A stretch of 64,000 bases of DNA from Lycium barbarum (Eukaryota; Streptophyta; Magnoliopsida; Solanales; Solanaceae). This document shows positions 1-11,262 of the stretch, piece after piece; the first letter of the stretch is position 1; each line of letters starts with the position of its first letter. The notes under the pieces were generated by a model. The model searched no databases, was not told the DNA's origin, and saw only the letters and a list, made by a program, of their open reading frames with translations. Position numbers and translations under genes: made by a program. The stretch lies in assembly GCF_019175385.1 (NCBI RefSeq), contig NC_083338.1, positions 95,005,777-95,069,776 on the forward strand, written 5' to 3'.

Positions 1-261
1 AAAATGTTTCATAAAGGACCAATGGGAGGGACCCTTGAGAATTGCTTTTCACATTGAAAGTAGGATTGCTACCTACTCTCACATTCATGTATCGATGGGA
101 CACGACACTACTAAAGTCAAGTTTATAATATTGTCATTTAAGTCATAGTCAATTTTATGGACTTTAGTGATCATCCTCCTTTTGTTAAAAAGCTAGCTAC
201 CACAGTGAATTTTTTTTAACCTATTGGAAGCCATAAAAGTAACTTTGGTCATTTACTCTCT
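1..261. other. AT-rich flank without recognisable gene
   Basis: No convincing coding region, RNA gene or element end is visible. The sequence ends in the 9-bp copy TTATTTAAT (262-270) that begins the nested block. A weak inverted similarity around ATCGATGGGA (about 93-102) to sequence near 32690 hints at a further outer repeat, but I cannot support it. Confidence 0.4.
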
Positions 262-377
262 TTATTTAATGGCCAAAGGTGCAAATATACCTCCAGTTTT
301 GCGATTTAAAGCAAATATATTCCCGTTAAAAAAGTGATATATATATATCCTTGTTGTTAAAAAATGGTGCAAATATA

Positions 378-1126
378 TGATACGATCCGGTTTGTGGAAG
401 ACACGGATTCAACAACAAATACGCGGAAACTAAAGATAGATTAGAAATCAAAGATGAGAAGTGAAGAAACTGGAATGATAAATAGAAAGATAGAGTAAGA
501 CCTAACTAGTAAAGGAATTATAGGCAAACTTAGGTATATGAAACCTAAACTATCCTAGTCTATTCCTACTAACGAACCTATACTATTTGATAATCAACCA
601 AGAATAATCCAAATGAATCCACAAATGAACAAGTCAATTGAAAATCAATGGAAAAGGGTTTCATAGCCAACAATGGAATCCACCATGATTAACTATCACT
701 AATCACTAGATTAGCACTAATTCTATCAAACAAACTATCACTCAATTTAGAGTATTCATCTCAACATAATCTAAGTAATGAAATAACTAAGTGTAGTATT
801 TATACTATTATGCTAAAAAAGACTAGGCTAGTTATTACAAAAATACCCTTAATGAAACAAGAGCCATGTTTGGTAGTCTTCTTTATGGTTGATGGCTTGA
901 ATTTGGCGAATAGCCTCTTTGCATGGCTAGCCACCATGGTTCCCTCCATCTTATCTTCACTCCACGCGACCAAGCAATCATCCATACATCATACGCTCTC
1001 CTATAAAGCTCCTCAAATGTCTCAAAAGACTCTTTTTGCATCAACATGTCTTGTAGGGCTTAGAATTCCTTGGCTCGACCTCAGGTGAAGCAATTTGAAT
1101 CATGTGTGCTCCTCGGGATCGTATCA
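378..1126 (-). repeat. 3' LTR of element A
   Basis: It matches 17643-18389 over its full length, including the conserved words around AATGGAATCCACCATGATTA, with scattered substitutions and small indels. It starts TGATACGATCC and ends GGATCGTATCA. Confidence 0.85.
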
Positions 1127-1139
1127 TCTTCCCCTTCTT
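1127..1139 (-). other. Polypurine tract of element A
   Basis: On the minus strand this reads AAGAAGGGGAAGA and directly abuts the 3' LTR, where plus-strand DNA synthesis would be primed. Confidence 0.65.
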
Positions 1140-1725
1140 GAAAAGGATTCGTTCTTGAATCTGTACCTTACAAGACATAGAAGAGTATGAGTGCATATCC
1201 TCTCACACAACAAATAAGGTAATCATCATAAGGCAAATGATAATACCTAAAGTAAGCAAAGCATGTAACCAACACACTAAATGACTCACTCTTATGATAT
1301 AACCAAGCATCACAAAGATATCAAAAGAGTATGAATCTATATAATGCCAAAGACACTTGGCTATTCAAGATAATGGAACAACAGGGTAGGTCAAAAGAAC
1401 CAATGCATTTAGGAAAACAATCATGCAAGTTCTCATTGGTCCTAACAATAAAAAGGCACATATCTCCCCTTAAGTTTAGAAAAGAGTGACCTCCCTCACG
1501 GCTAAAGAGCAAGTTTACAAACAAGCCCAACCCAAGACAAAGGTGTAATCATTACACTAGCCCACCTTAAAAAATGAGTCACTCCCAAGTCAACACCGGG
1601 GTCAAATACAAAGGTATCCCCCACACTATTTTGCTCACATTTCACATGCATGCCCAAAATGAATTAAGTAATACCACTAGAATAGAATCACATAAATGGA
1701 TAGAAGTGCTACTACTACACACATC
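1140..1725. other. Non-coding part of element A
   Basis: AT-rich sequence between the A polypurine tract and a nested solo LTR. Short open frames exist on both strands, but none shows a family motif. Confidence 0.4.
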
Positions 1726-4052
1726 TGGCACGACCCAAGTAGCCGTTAGTGGCACCCACACTAAATCTCCTAGTGGGTGAACCATCCCCTTAACCGATTA
1801 TCAAACCATTTAAACAATTATCAATCAATAACCATAATTAAATCATAATTCTGTCTAGTCATGCCATCAATAAATAAAAGTGCAGAAATCTAACTATTAC
1901 AACCCCAAAATCGGAAAGTCATCGTACAAGGACTCTAAAACATAACTGTCTAAAGAACGAACAACTGTCTATAAATGTAAGTAATGTCTGGAATGAAAGT
2001 AAACATCAAATAAGGAAAATCTTTAGGCTGCATGGCATGGATAAAAGCTCACCCTCGGATCTGATCAGGAACTGGCCTCACGCTAGATATGAGGTCTGGA
2101 CGAAGTCTCTAGCACACAATCTGCACTTAAATAAAAAGTGCAGCAAGGTAGTATCAGTACAAACACTATGTACCGGTAGATATCATAGGCCAACTAATAT
2201 TAGTATCATGCATACGTTCATAAAATTAACAAGATAGGCAGATAGGCACAACTACACATAACAAAATAATGTCATCAACATAAAGTAGCCAACACAAAAA
2301 CAATATGAGTCTGATGCAACGCAATGCAATAATGAAAGTATCTCAACCATGTACACACATGCTAAATAGTATTGTTTCCCCAAATAGTCATGACCTGCAG
2401 GGGACCCGTGGTGTCCATGTACCACTCGCTCCGGAACAGACCTTGGATCTCGAGCCATAACTAGGCCATATTCTCATCCCCTGTCAAATGTGCCTTTTTC
2501 ATATATACTATATATATTCTGTTTTTCATCACATTGTGTTTCTTGACTTATTTCTAGTTCATCAGTAAATATGGTATAAGATCAGTCAATAATATCAAAT
2601 TCAAGAACACAAGGCACTATGCCACAAATCAATCATGACTCAACAAATCAGCTCATCAATCAATGTGAATATAAAATCATCTCAATCACAAGAAGAGTAT
2701 TTATTAACTCCTTCCTTCTCATATCACAACAATTCCACCTCAGGTGTAGTACATAAAGTAATGGTGACCAGCCCACAAAATCAATAAACTAGTACCAACC
2801 TAGAAATTTCCAACCAGAATTCATTTCCGAAGACCTATACATGTTTTCTCCCATCAATTCTATTACATATACATTCAACTAATCAAGGTCTAACACAAGT
2901 AGACCATAACCTACCTCAAAGCCAAACTGGAACAATCGAATCACTCCGCAATAGCTTTCCCCTTTCCCAAAGCTTCAGAACGTTCAAAGTCTAGCTATCA
3001 TAACGCTAAGTGAGTAATGGATCATCTACTCAAACAAACAATAATTGGGGAAGAGAACCCAACTACTTCTATCCTTTCCAATGGATGAACTATCACTAAG
3101 TGTGAATTCATCATAAAGTCAACCCCAACAATCAGACTATTCCCATTTATCAGTTTCCTAATCAATTCATGCCCTTTCGAACAGTTTTTCTGCTAAAGTT
3201 TCCATTTTTATTGGAACCTTAAGTTTCAATCAATAATTTCCACCATTAATAATCAAATTCTCATCCCAGGAAGTGATAATATATACTCCTAGATGATTAA
3301 ACAACAATAAAATCAATAACCCATTCATTATTTAAGGGTTTCATAAATTCTAGGGTTCTAACCTTTCAATTCACCATTAAAGAACCTTGGATGATGTAGG
3401 GACTTAAGATGATTATGGAATGAATGAAGATAAAGGTTGAGAGTTACCTTGATGAAGAGTGGTGCCCTAGCCTTACAAAAATTGCCTTAATATTTCTTGG
3501 GAACTATTTTTGATGGTATGTGGGGAATGGGTTCGAAATATAGAAGATAAAATACAGTTTCTGCCTCCCGTCGACCATTGCAGCGGTTGACGTTTGCTAC
3601 GGCAGTCCCGCTATGGCGAACCTCATTTAATTTCCCCATTTTCCCGGCGGCAACCCTCGCCCCGCTACGGCGGACTCGCTACAACGGTATTACCATCGCT
3701 ACAGCGGTCTAAATAGACCAGTGAGCTATGGTGTTTTCACTAGATTTTCACCCAACACCCCAATATCAATTTGAGGCCCTACAAACACAAACTAAACATG
3801 CAGATCAATGTAAAAACATGTTACAGACTCACCCGAGGCCTCAATTTCCAACGGAGGTCAAATTTACTAAGTCACCCCCAACGTAAATGAAGACAAGTTT
3901 CAGACAGTGCACCACAACAAACAACTCAAGTTTCAGTTTTTTTTTTTACTTCTAACTCCTTGAGTTCTCATTAAGCTCATTTATATTCTCGGGAGGGTAC
4001 TAGCAAGGGTAAAATGGTCACAATCCCCATAACGACCTAGCAAGTCGTTACG
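1726..4052 (-). mobile_element. Solo LTR, chromovirus-type family T1 (copy c)
   Basis: This LTR reads on the minus strand and is the same family as the LTR attached to a chromovirus integrase at 60582-62831. Shared landmarks include the GTAC stem-loop (2157-2173), the CCCCTGTCAAATGTGCC block near 2480 and a cluster of GC-rich CGCTATAGCG-like words (about 3570-3712). Flanks ACATC (1721-1725) and TCATC (4053-4057) form a TSD with one mismatch. Both LTR termini are mutated (GGTCGTGCCA instead of GTCGTGACA at one end). No internal domain is present, so it most likely arose by LTR-LTR recombination. Confidence 0.7.
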
Positions 4053-4057
4053 TCATC

Positions 4058-4556
4058 ACACAAGAAAGTTACCTTCATGGCTTTAGAAAGCCCAAGAATA
4101 AGCATGAGCCACGAATACATACCGTCCTTGAAGGAAGTATAGGATGTGATTACATACCAAATTGTTGCCCAGTGAGGCCTCCTCTAATGGTTAGACTCTT
4201 CAAGACTTCTCCTTTGATGAAACTTCACAAACAAGGCAATAAAATAATCAAGTTTATCAAAGGAGAGAGTTTTACCTTTAGGCTCATGGAATATCTTCAC
4301 CCTTTAGGTTAGAAGATCTAGCATAGTCCTTCCAAAATGTACGCTCATTTCCTTGCACATTTCTCCCCTTCTTTAAAGGCACTCACTTTCGGAAGCCTTC
4401 TCCAAATTCGATGTTGGTCCATCAAGTGGGCTACAAACCCTCAAGAAGGACTTTTCATCATCTGGGATGGTGTCAAAAAGTTCACCCACCCCATGCTTGT
4501 CATCATGACCAATCTCATCATCATCTCATATTAGGTTACAAAACACTTTTGTAGCC
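4058..4556. other. Non-coding part of element A
   Basis: Sequence between a nested solo LTR and the acidic reading frames of element A. I see no conserved motif here. Confidence 0.35.
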
Positions 4557-5258
4557 TCAAAAGGTGGCCACATTGTCAACATTACCATACACCCCACTAG
4601 GTATATCAATTCCACAAGTCATGTCAACATTAAATATGACATTATCTTTAAAGAGAGACGAATTAATGAACAATGAAGAGTCAAAGCATGCAATCTTATT
4701 CTCAAAAAGACAAATGTCACCTTTCAACGTATTTTCATTTACATGGCTATCCACAAGATCAATTACATCAACATCATCACTAATTTGAGAGTCATTAAGC
4801 ATATCACAAAGTTTCTTAGTTAGTGGACTATCATAGCAAACAAATTGATCATCACAAGTATCCACACTAGTTGGATGGAAATCGATCTTGCTAAAAGAAT
4901 CAATTCGGTCATCGCTAGGATCAATTAGTGTGTGACCTATCAAATCACATGACAATGCACTAACATTCAAATCATAAGTGTCAACACTAGGTGGACACAA
5001 ATTTATCTCACAAGAAGGATCAATTCAGTCATCAATAGGATTAACTAGTGTTGGAACACCCTTGTCACTAACATTGTCAACAAGCTTTGAAGAACTAAGT
5101 TCAACACATGGTAAAGACTCATTAAGCTCACATAAGGACAAACTATCATTCACACTCAATTCAACAACATGATCAATCACATCATTTAGAGTGTTAAGTT
5201 TAGCTATTTTACCTTGAAGTGCACACAAAGTATCTGTTGGAGGATGTGCGCTCACCAA
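4557..5258 (-). pseudogene. Acidic, serine/aspartate-rich reading frames in element A (unrecognised)
   Basis: Two adjacent minus-strand open frames of about 147 and 77 codons (4557-5000 and 5025-5258) are rich in Asp, Ser, Val, Leu and Asn. They contain loosely repeated words such as SVDT and DxID. I recognise no gag, protease, RT or integrase motif, no membrane segment and no zinc finger. The upstream frame overlaps the boundary of a nested SIRE LTR at 5235, so its first residues come from that element. The repeated D/S-rich words suggest decayed low-complexity coding sequence, possibly a former gag-like or accessory ORF of element A. Function is unknown, and chance open frames remain possible. 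Confidence 0.35.
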
Positions 5259-6101
5259 ACAATATATGAGGGACCTGGTTGAGTATCGGTTCCCTTATGC
5301 AATTCAATAAGTATAGAAGGTGAGATTTTACTGTATAAAACTCCTTGCTTAAGGGATTAAAACCACGACCTACCCCAGTAGGATTTCAACTCCACTACAC
5401 GAGCAACTTCAGGTTACAACTCTATCGTAAGCTAGGAACTAACTCCCATAATCCCTCACCCTTACAATAACGCTTATGTAACCTAGGAACTAACTCCGTA
5501 GTCCTTTTACCCTTGCAATACTCCGATTGCAAGAACCTCCACTTGACTAACTCTCGCCAAGGACCACTAATACACTTAGACTAATCCTAACCTAGTGTAC
5601 CACTCAACAACTTGAGGAAACACACTTTCAACAAGCATACTTTGAGAATTTAAGATACCTACAAACAACTTCTAATAAGAGAATAGTAGGTTTACAATTT
5701 AAAGCACATGAAACAAAGCTTAAACCACACTAAGAGAATAGAGCATCTTCAACGTTGGAAACAACTCCTTCAGTTTGTGATTAGCTTTGTTGAACACTTG
5801 GAGAGTCTTGTGACGGCTGCACCTTTTGGGTGATTTTTAGGTATTCCAAGTGATACACAATATGTTACGACATGTTGTATATATAGTGGAAAGCATGTGG
5901 GATGGATAGAGACCACCATTCAATATTTGACCTAAAGCATGGGCCAACTCAATTGATGTACTTGTGCAGTGAGTAGCTTGGCTTTACAGCTGTCTCTGCT
6001 TACCGTGCAAGGTGCACAGAGAGCAGATCACAGATCAGGTCTCTATCTGGTTCTGAATCAGTTTGACAATCATCAAAACATGAATGAAATTGAGCTTATC
6101 A
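5235..6101 (-). repeat. 3' LTR of the SIRE-type fragment
   Basis: It begins TGTTGGAGG and ends GCTTATCA on the plus strand, corresponding to TGATAAGC...CAACA in the element's own direction. It aligns throughout with 59186-60058, for example around ACGACCTACCCCAGTAGG. Confidence 0.75.
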
Positions 6102-6115
6102 ATTTCCCTTTTTTT
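6102..6115 (-). other. Polypurine tract of the SIRE-type fragment
   Basis: On the minus strand this reads AAAAAAAGGGAAAT immediately before the LTR terminus TGATAAGC. Confidence 0.6.
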
Positions 6116-6712
6116 GATGATGACAAACTTATAGACGATGTTCCCCCTGAGAACCAGTTTCCCAATGTTCCCCCTGTGAAGCAAACCACCATTTTCAAGA
6201 CACCTGCAATATGTTAGTAACAACAACAAAACAAGAAAAAATTTCAACTGGAAGACCAGATCGCCACATTATCAGTACATATCAATCCTCTATTTTTTGT
6301 TCAGCATTTCTCCCCCCAGCATCTCTTCCACCTTTGTTCAGTTCAGCATGAGCATCACTTATTCATCTCTACTCATCTTCCCTCTTTTGGCATTATCAAA
6401 AAGCATTAAAATCTAGTAAGAAGTTCAGCCATATTAACTCAGACTCGGATGGGCAACGAATACGAGCAGAATTAGATGGAAATAAGCAAGCAATAAAGCA
6501 CAAGACAATGGAATTTGCCCATATAGAAATTATAACATAGGAGAGTAATCTGGTTAGTACTCAAAAATAGAGATTCAAACTACAAATGTACCAACAGGCA
6601 TGTCAGGCAAAGAAAGAGGGCAGCATCTAAGCAGAGGGGATAGGGGCTAAGAAGGATTCTTGGTACTGTTTAGAGCTTGAATGAGTTTGTCAACTCTTTC
6701 ATAAAAATCTAG
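6116..6712 (-). other. Spacer between SIRE extra ORF and 3' LTR
   Basis: Non-coding spacer of the SIRE-type fragment. It has short CCCC-rich words and no usable frame. Confidence 0.4.
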
Positions 6713-7897
6713 TTAGTCCCGAAATTCATTCACTTTGATGTTTAGTTGGTCCTTCTCAGCCCGCAGTTTGTCCATTTTAGTTGCTTCTTCAGTATTAGAA
6801 CCTGAGGCCTCTGTTCGTTCAGCTAATTTTGCTTTTAAATGTGTATCTGCTAGCTGCTGAATCTCTACAATGGCTGCCTCCTGAGCCTCAATCAAGATTG
6901 AGATGGTGGAGGGGTTGGTACTATCCGCTGCTTTGGGTGTGAGTCCACATTCTGCCAAAGTTGCTAGCGAGACTAGAAGCTCTTTTGTCCCTAGAGAGGC
7001 AGTGCCAGTTTTCACTTAAAAGTGTATAAGCACCTTTGTGAGAAAGAAGCCACAGGAGAGACCAGTTTTCCCTTGCATAATCCTTGCCACTTTTATCATT
7101 TGCTTAATCATGATAGCTGACAGGTTGATCGGTTCAAAAGATATTAGAGCTTTCATGAGGACGAGGTCTGCGACAGTAACGCCAGAGCCTTTCGTAGCTC
7201 TTGGCAAAAGTGCTTTGCTGACGACTTCAAAGACCAGTTGGAGCTCAGCTTTTAGCTCGTGCTTGTAGAGACTCACCTTTGTAGCAGACCTTACTATCTT
7301 TACAATGACCTTTTTGAAATCAGTAGAGCCCTTTCCCGTTACAGTTCTCACCCCATCTGTCTTCACTTCTAAGATTTGTGCAAGTATTGACTCAGTCAGC
7401 ACAAACTTCTTTCCGTTTACTGTCAAGGCCAGAGCATCATCATCGATTTTGACCAAGCTGTTGTACAGTTCAGTAACTTCAGCTTCATACACGCTGGGTA
7501 TTGATGGAGTGAAGAGATGAGTCCATCCTTGAAATTCCACCATCTCCATTAACTCTTTCATCCCAGATACCTCCTGTAGGCTTATATTGAGAATTCTCCT
7601 GAAAAGAACCTTTTGTTGCTACAAATTGTCTTTACCTTTTTGTCTTTTGGAAGAACCAGGTTCCTCATCTAACACCACTTTTCTTTTCTTTTGAGTTGAA
7701 AGTTGAATATCCTGATCTCCTTCTACTCTCTCCCTCCAACTTTTATTTTCAACTTGTTCACTCTTGTCTCCTTCAAATTTGAGATTTTGAGTGCTTTCTA
7801 TTTCTCCCTCAACCCTGTTCTTAGAATTCCTTCTAAATAGAGGAATTTCTTTTTCTTCATCAATTTCCCTTTCATTGATAAGGACAGTTGTTGACAT
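6713..7897 (-). pseudogene. SIRE-type extra ORF after pol (envelope position), broken
   Basis: The first part (7897-7619, about 92 codons) is charged and Lys/Glu-rich and contains KKRK. It ends at a TAG. The next part (7561-7016, about 181 codons) looks like a folded domain: an early W (GWTHLF), then VYEAEV, ELYNSL, VNGKKF and LAQIL. The last part (7015-6713) continues in the same frame after a single TAA at 7016-7018 and ends in a Glu/Lys-rich stretch suggesting a coiled coil. This layout fits the extra ORF of SIRE-type copia elements, a product of unknown role. I see no clear signal peptide. The frame change near 7.6 kb and the internal stop make it a pseudogene. Confidence 0.55.
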
Positions 7898-8246
7898 CTA
7901 ATTTTTGACCTCCCATAATTTATTTAATCATCCAGAGTCCTTGGATATCAAACAGAGTGAAATGTGTATTTTTAAACCAAAATAATTTTATAAATATTAT
8001 TTAGATGATATTTTGCCATTTCATTTGGCAAAATAGCTTCTATAATATTATAAATCATTTAGAAATTAATTTTACACATACTATAACATATTTGCTAAAT
8101 TCAATCAGAAGGTAATTTGAAATAATTATTTATTTAATTATTAAAATTACCAAGAAATTAATTAGCAAGCATTTTACTCTGTTTAACTCAAGGAATCTGA
8201 TTAATTGAATAAATTAATTATTTCACCCCTCAATTCTTAGCTTTGC
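7898..8246 (+). repeat. Very AT-rich LTR-like fragment
   Basis: Sequence from about 7890 begins TGTTGACATCTAATTTTTG, like an LTR start. It stays very AT-rich until it is cut by the next LTR at 8252. No second end or TSD can be found, so its family is undetermined. Confidence 0.35.
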
Positions 8247-8251
8247 ATATT

Positions 8252-9362
8252 GTCACGACCCTAATTACCGATCATGCGGGCACCTACCTTATTATCACTA
8301 GTAGGTGAACCTTTACCTGTTAACCCATTAATTATTAGCCCATTTCATTCTTTAATCATTTACTAACAGTCAATAGATAAGTGAATGAATAAATAAATAA
8401 ATTAAGTCATAATTAATAGATAATATAAGTGCGGAAGTTTAATTATTACACCCACAAAATCTGAAAGTCATCGTACAAGGACTCTAACCATCAATGTTTA
8501 AAGAATGAAGTATATCTCAAATATAATAACAAATAATGTCTGAAATAAAAGTAGACATCTCGGAAGAGAAATCTTCAGGTGGCAAGGCATGGATAGAACT
8601 CACCCTCGGATCCGATCAAGCTAACTAGCTTCAAGCTAGAGATGTGGTCTGGATGAAACCTCTGGAACATAATCTGCACTAAAAAAGGGTGCAGCAAGGT
8701 AGTATCAGTACAAACACTATGTACCGGTAAGCATCATAGGCCAACTAAGACTAGTTCATGCATATAAGTATAAAATCAACAAGATAAACAAATAGGCACT
8801 TAATACTCAAATCCAAGTCACAAAATATCCCATAACAGAGTCATAGCCTAAGATGAAGCTTCTAAACCACAAGTCTGTCAAGTCTTAATAATCTCACTCG
8901 ATAAGCACAAGTCCAAGTTCTATCCCCAGATAGAGTCACTAATCCACAAATTAACTCAGTCAGTGGTCATATTTATATCACAATAGGCATTCAACATCCA
9001 TACCAAAATCGGAACCAAACAAGCATATAATAACGCAGAATAAAATGTAATGATGTGCAATGCAAAATATGATGATGTGCAATGCAATGCACTGGCCAAT
9101 CACTAGAACTGTACATACATGCTAACTGGTGTCATTGCTCAGTAGTCATGACCTGCAGGCGACCCATGGTGTTCATGTACCACTCTTTTTGGAATCACTT
9201 CTCGGACCCGAGTACCTCTCGTTCCGGAATCACTCCTCGGACCAGAGTACCTCTCGTTCCGGAACGAACCTCGGACCACGAGCTCACAACTAGGCTACAT
9301 TGTCGCCCCCTGTCAAATGTGCCTTAATAATCTAGGTCACATCCTCACCCCTGTCAAATGTG

Positions 9363-9402
<40 letters not shown>

Positions 9403-11262
9403 CACATCACTTTTAATGAGCGATTATCAAGTAATATATCATTTTCATCAAGAAGATCATATTAACTTCTCACCACAATTGTCATCAAATAGTATCACGA
9501 GTTCAACAAAACGATTATATTAAATTCTTCCCTAATTTCACATGACGATGTACGTCTCAACGTATTCCAGTTCATTAGTATGTATGGACTATGAACAATT
9601 AGCAATATCAATGTCTAACACAAGGTATCATGCCACAAGTCTTTCATGAATCGTTTCTGAACCATTTCCATCATGTGTGAGTGTAAACATAGTAAATCAA
9701 TACAAACCAATAAAGCAAAAGTGAAGGTACAAGTCACAAAGCCATAAGTCATATCAAGACTTAGATCGACTCAACTATGAAATGAATCATACCAACCGTC
9801 TCAACCCACATAAGAGTCTATGTCCCTCTATACTTCCACATATAGCAAGTACGCCTTACACTAAGTCTTGTATCACCAAGATGCTCTATTTTTCTATATA
9901 TTATCATCAACAGTAAATTATACATCAAGTTTTCATCTACGTACTGTCATAAGTTTGTATCACAATTCTAGTCTAAATTCATTATCCTTCATTTCTCCGA
10001 TGATATGTGTCACAATAAGAGAAAACTGAGTACAACACGACAATTCAGGTAATAAGTCTAATCACAATAACAGGGCAACGAGCCACCATCAACAACAATC
10101 AACCTAATAGAAATTCATCCGGAATCACCACAGTATGAGTATAACTACACCTCACATTTCAGTACATAAAGTAATAGCGACGAGCTCACAAAATCAGAAG
10201 TCATACCAACCTAGATAATATCCAACTAAACACCATGTACAAAGACCTAATCATACTTTCTCCCATAAATTCTGCACAATACATACGTTTCGCTAATCAA
10301 AGTCTAACTTAAGTAAGCCGTAACCTATAAGGAATGCCGAGCAACAGTCTCGAATCACCAAACCTTAGGATTTCCTTCCTCTTTGGAGAAACCTCGAAAT
10401 GATTAACATCTATCAAATATGAATTCGACGTCAGAATACGAATGTAAGGATATCCATATTGCCATAGTTTTACCCAAAACCCAAAAATGGACCCAAAATA
10501 GCCAAACCCGAGCCTTGAGGACAAAATTATAATTTTATTGAAATTTCAGTACAACATAGTCAAAATATTACTCTATGAGTCTAAACGAGTCCAACGATAC
10601 CCATATTGCTATACTTTTAGAAAAATACCCAAAATACCCCTACAATGTGAATCCGGGTTCATAAGGGTAAACGGCAAACTTAGTTCACAATTAAGTTACA
10701 CATCATCTATTTAACCTTCAATCTTAATTTCATGGAATTCTATTCATCACAAGATATCCAAATTCATCTTTTCTATTTTTAGCCCTAGGGTTCTCAACCT
10801 ATTAGTTCTTCACAATAAGTGTGCAGGATGACTATAAGATGATGATAATCGACAATAAATAATGAATACTAGGTTAGAATCTTACCCCAAAGTGCTTGTG
10901 AATGCTTTTCCATTGCTATCTCCCCAACCCTTCAACTATTGAAGGTTTCATCAATTTTTGGGTTCTGATCTTTCACCCACTTGGATTTGAAGAAGGGAAG
11001 ATAATGAATCACATAAGGGTTTGTACTTACCTTTAAGGAGGAACTTCACCCTAGCTCTAGGAAAATAGTCTCTCACTTTCTAGGGAAGTGTTTTTGGGTT
11101 TATGAGGGGAAAGCCTAAAAAATTGTAATTAAAAATGACTTTTCTACCCCAGATTTTTGCTGCAGCGGGTGCACCCTTTGCTATAGCACTTTGGGTTTTT
11201 GAGACTTGTCTTGAGCCCACACAAAAACCTTTCCACCCTTTTGACTTGACAATTTTGAATCA
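8252..11262 (-). repeat. Truncated LTR, family T1 (copy b)
   Basis: Reads on the minus strand and ends at TGTCACGACCC (8252). It shares with the other T1 copies the GTAC stem-loop (8708-8724), the CCCTGTCAAATGTGCC block (about 9309-9324) and GC-rich CTGCAGCGG/GCTATAGC words (about 11157-11190). The LTR 5' end is not recognisable, and the flank CATAT (8247-8251) has no partner. The 5' part was probably lost, and 11262 is an approximate boundary. Confidence 0.6.
9365..9399. repeat. (TA)n microsatellite
   Basis: An uninterrupted run of about 17 TA units inside the T1b LTR. Confidence 0.95.

Larger units (their letters stand above)
5235..7897 (-). mobile_element. SIRE/Maximus-type copia fragment: 3' LTR plus envelope-position ORF
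   Basis: Reading the minus strand, a broken ORF (7897-6713) is followed by about 600 bp of spacer, a purine tract (6102-6115) and an LTR (6101-5235). This matches the 3' end of SIRE-type Ty1/copia elements, which carry an extra ORF after pol. The LTR is the same family as the solo LTR at 59186-60058. The pol region and 5' LTR are missing, so the piece is truncated near 7.9 kb. The reverse-complemented words GTTTGTCATCATC and an A/G tract before the LTR are typical of SIRE 3' ends. Confidence 0.65.
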
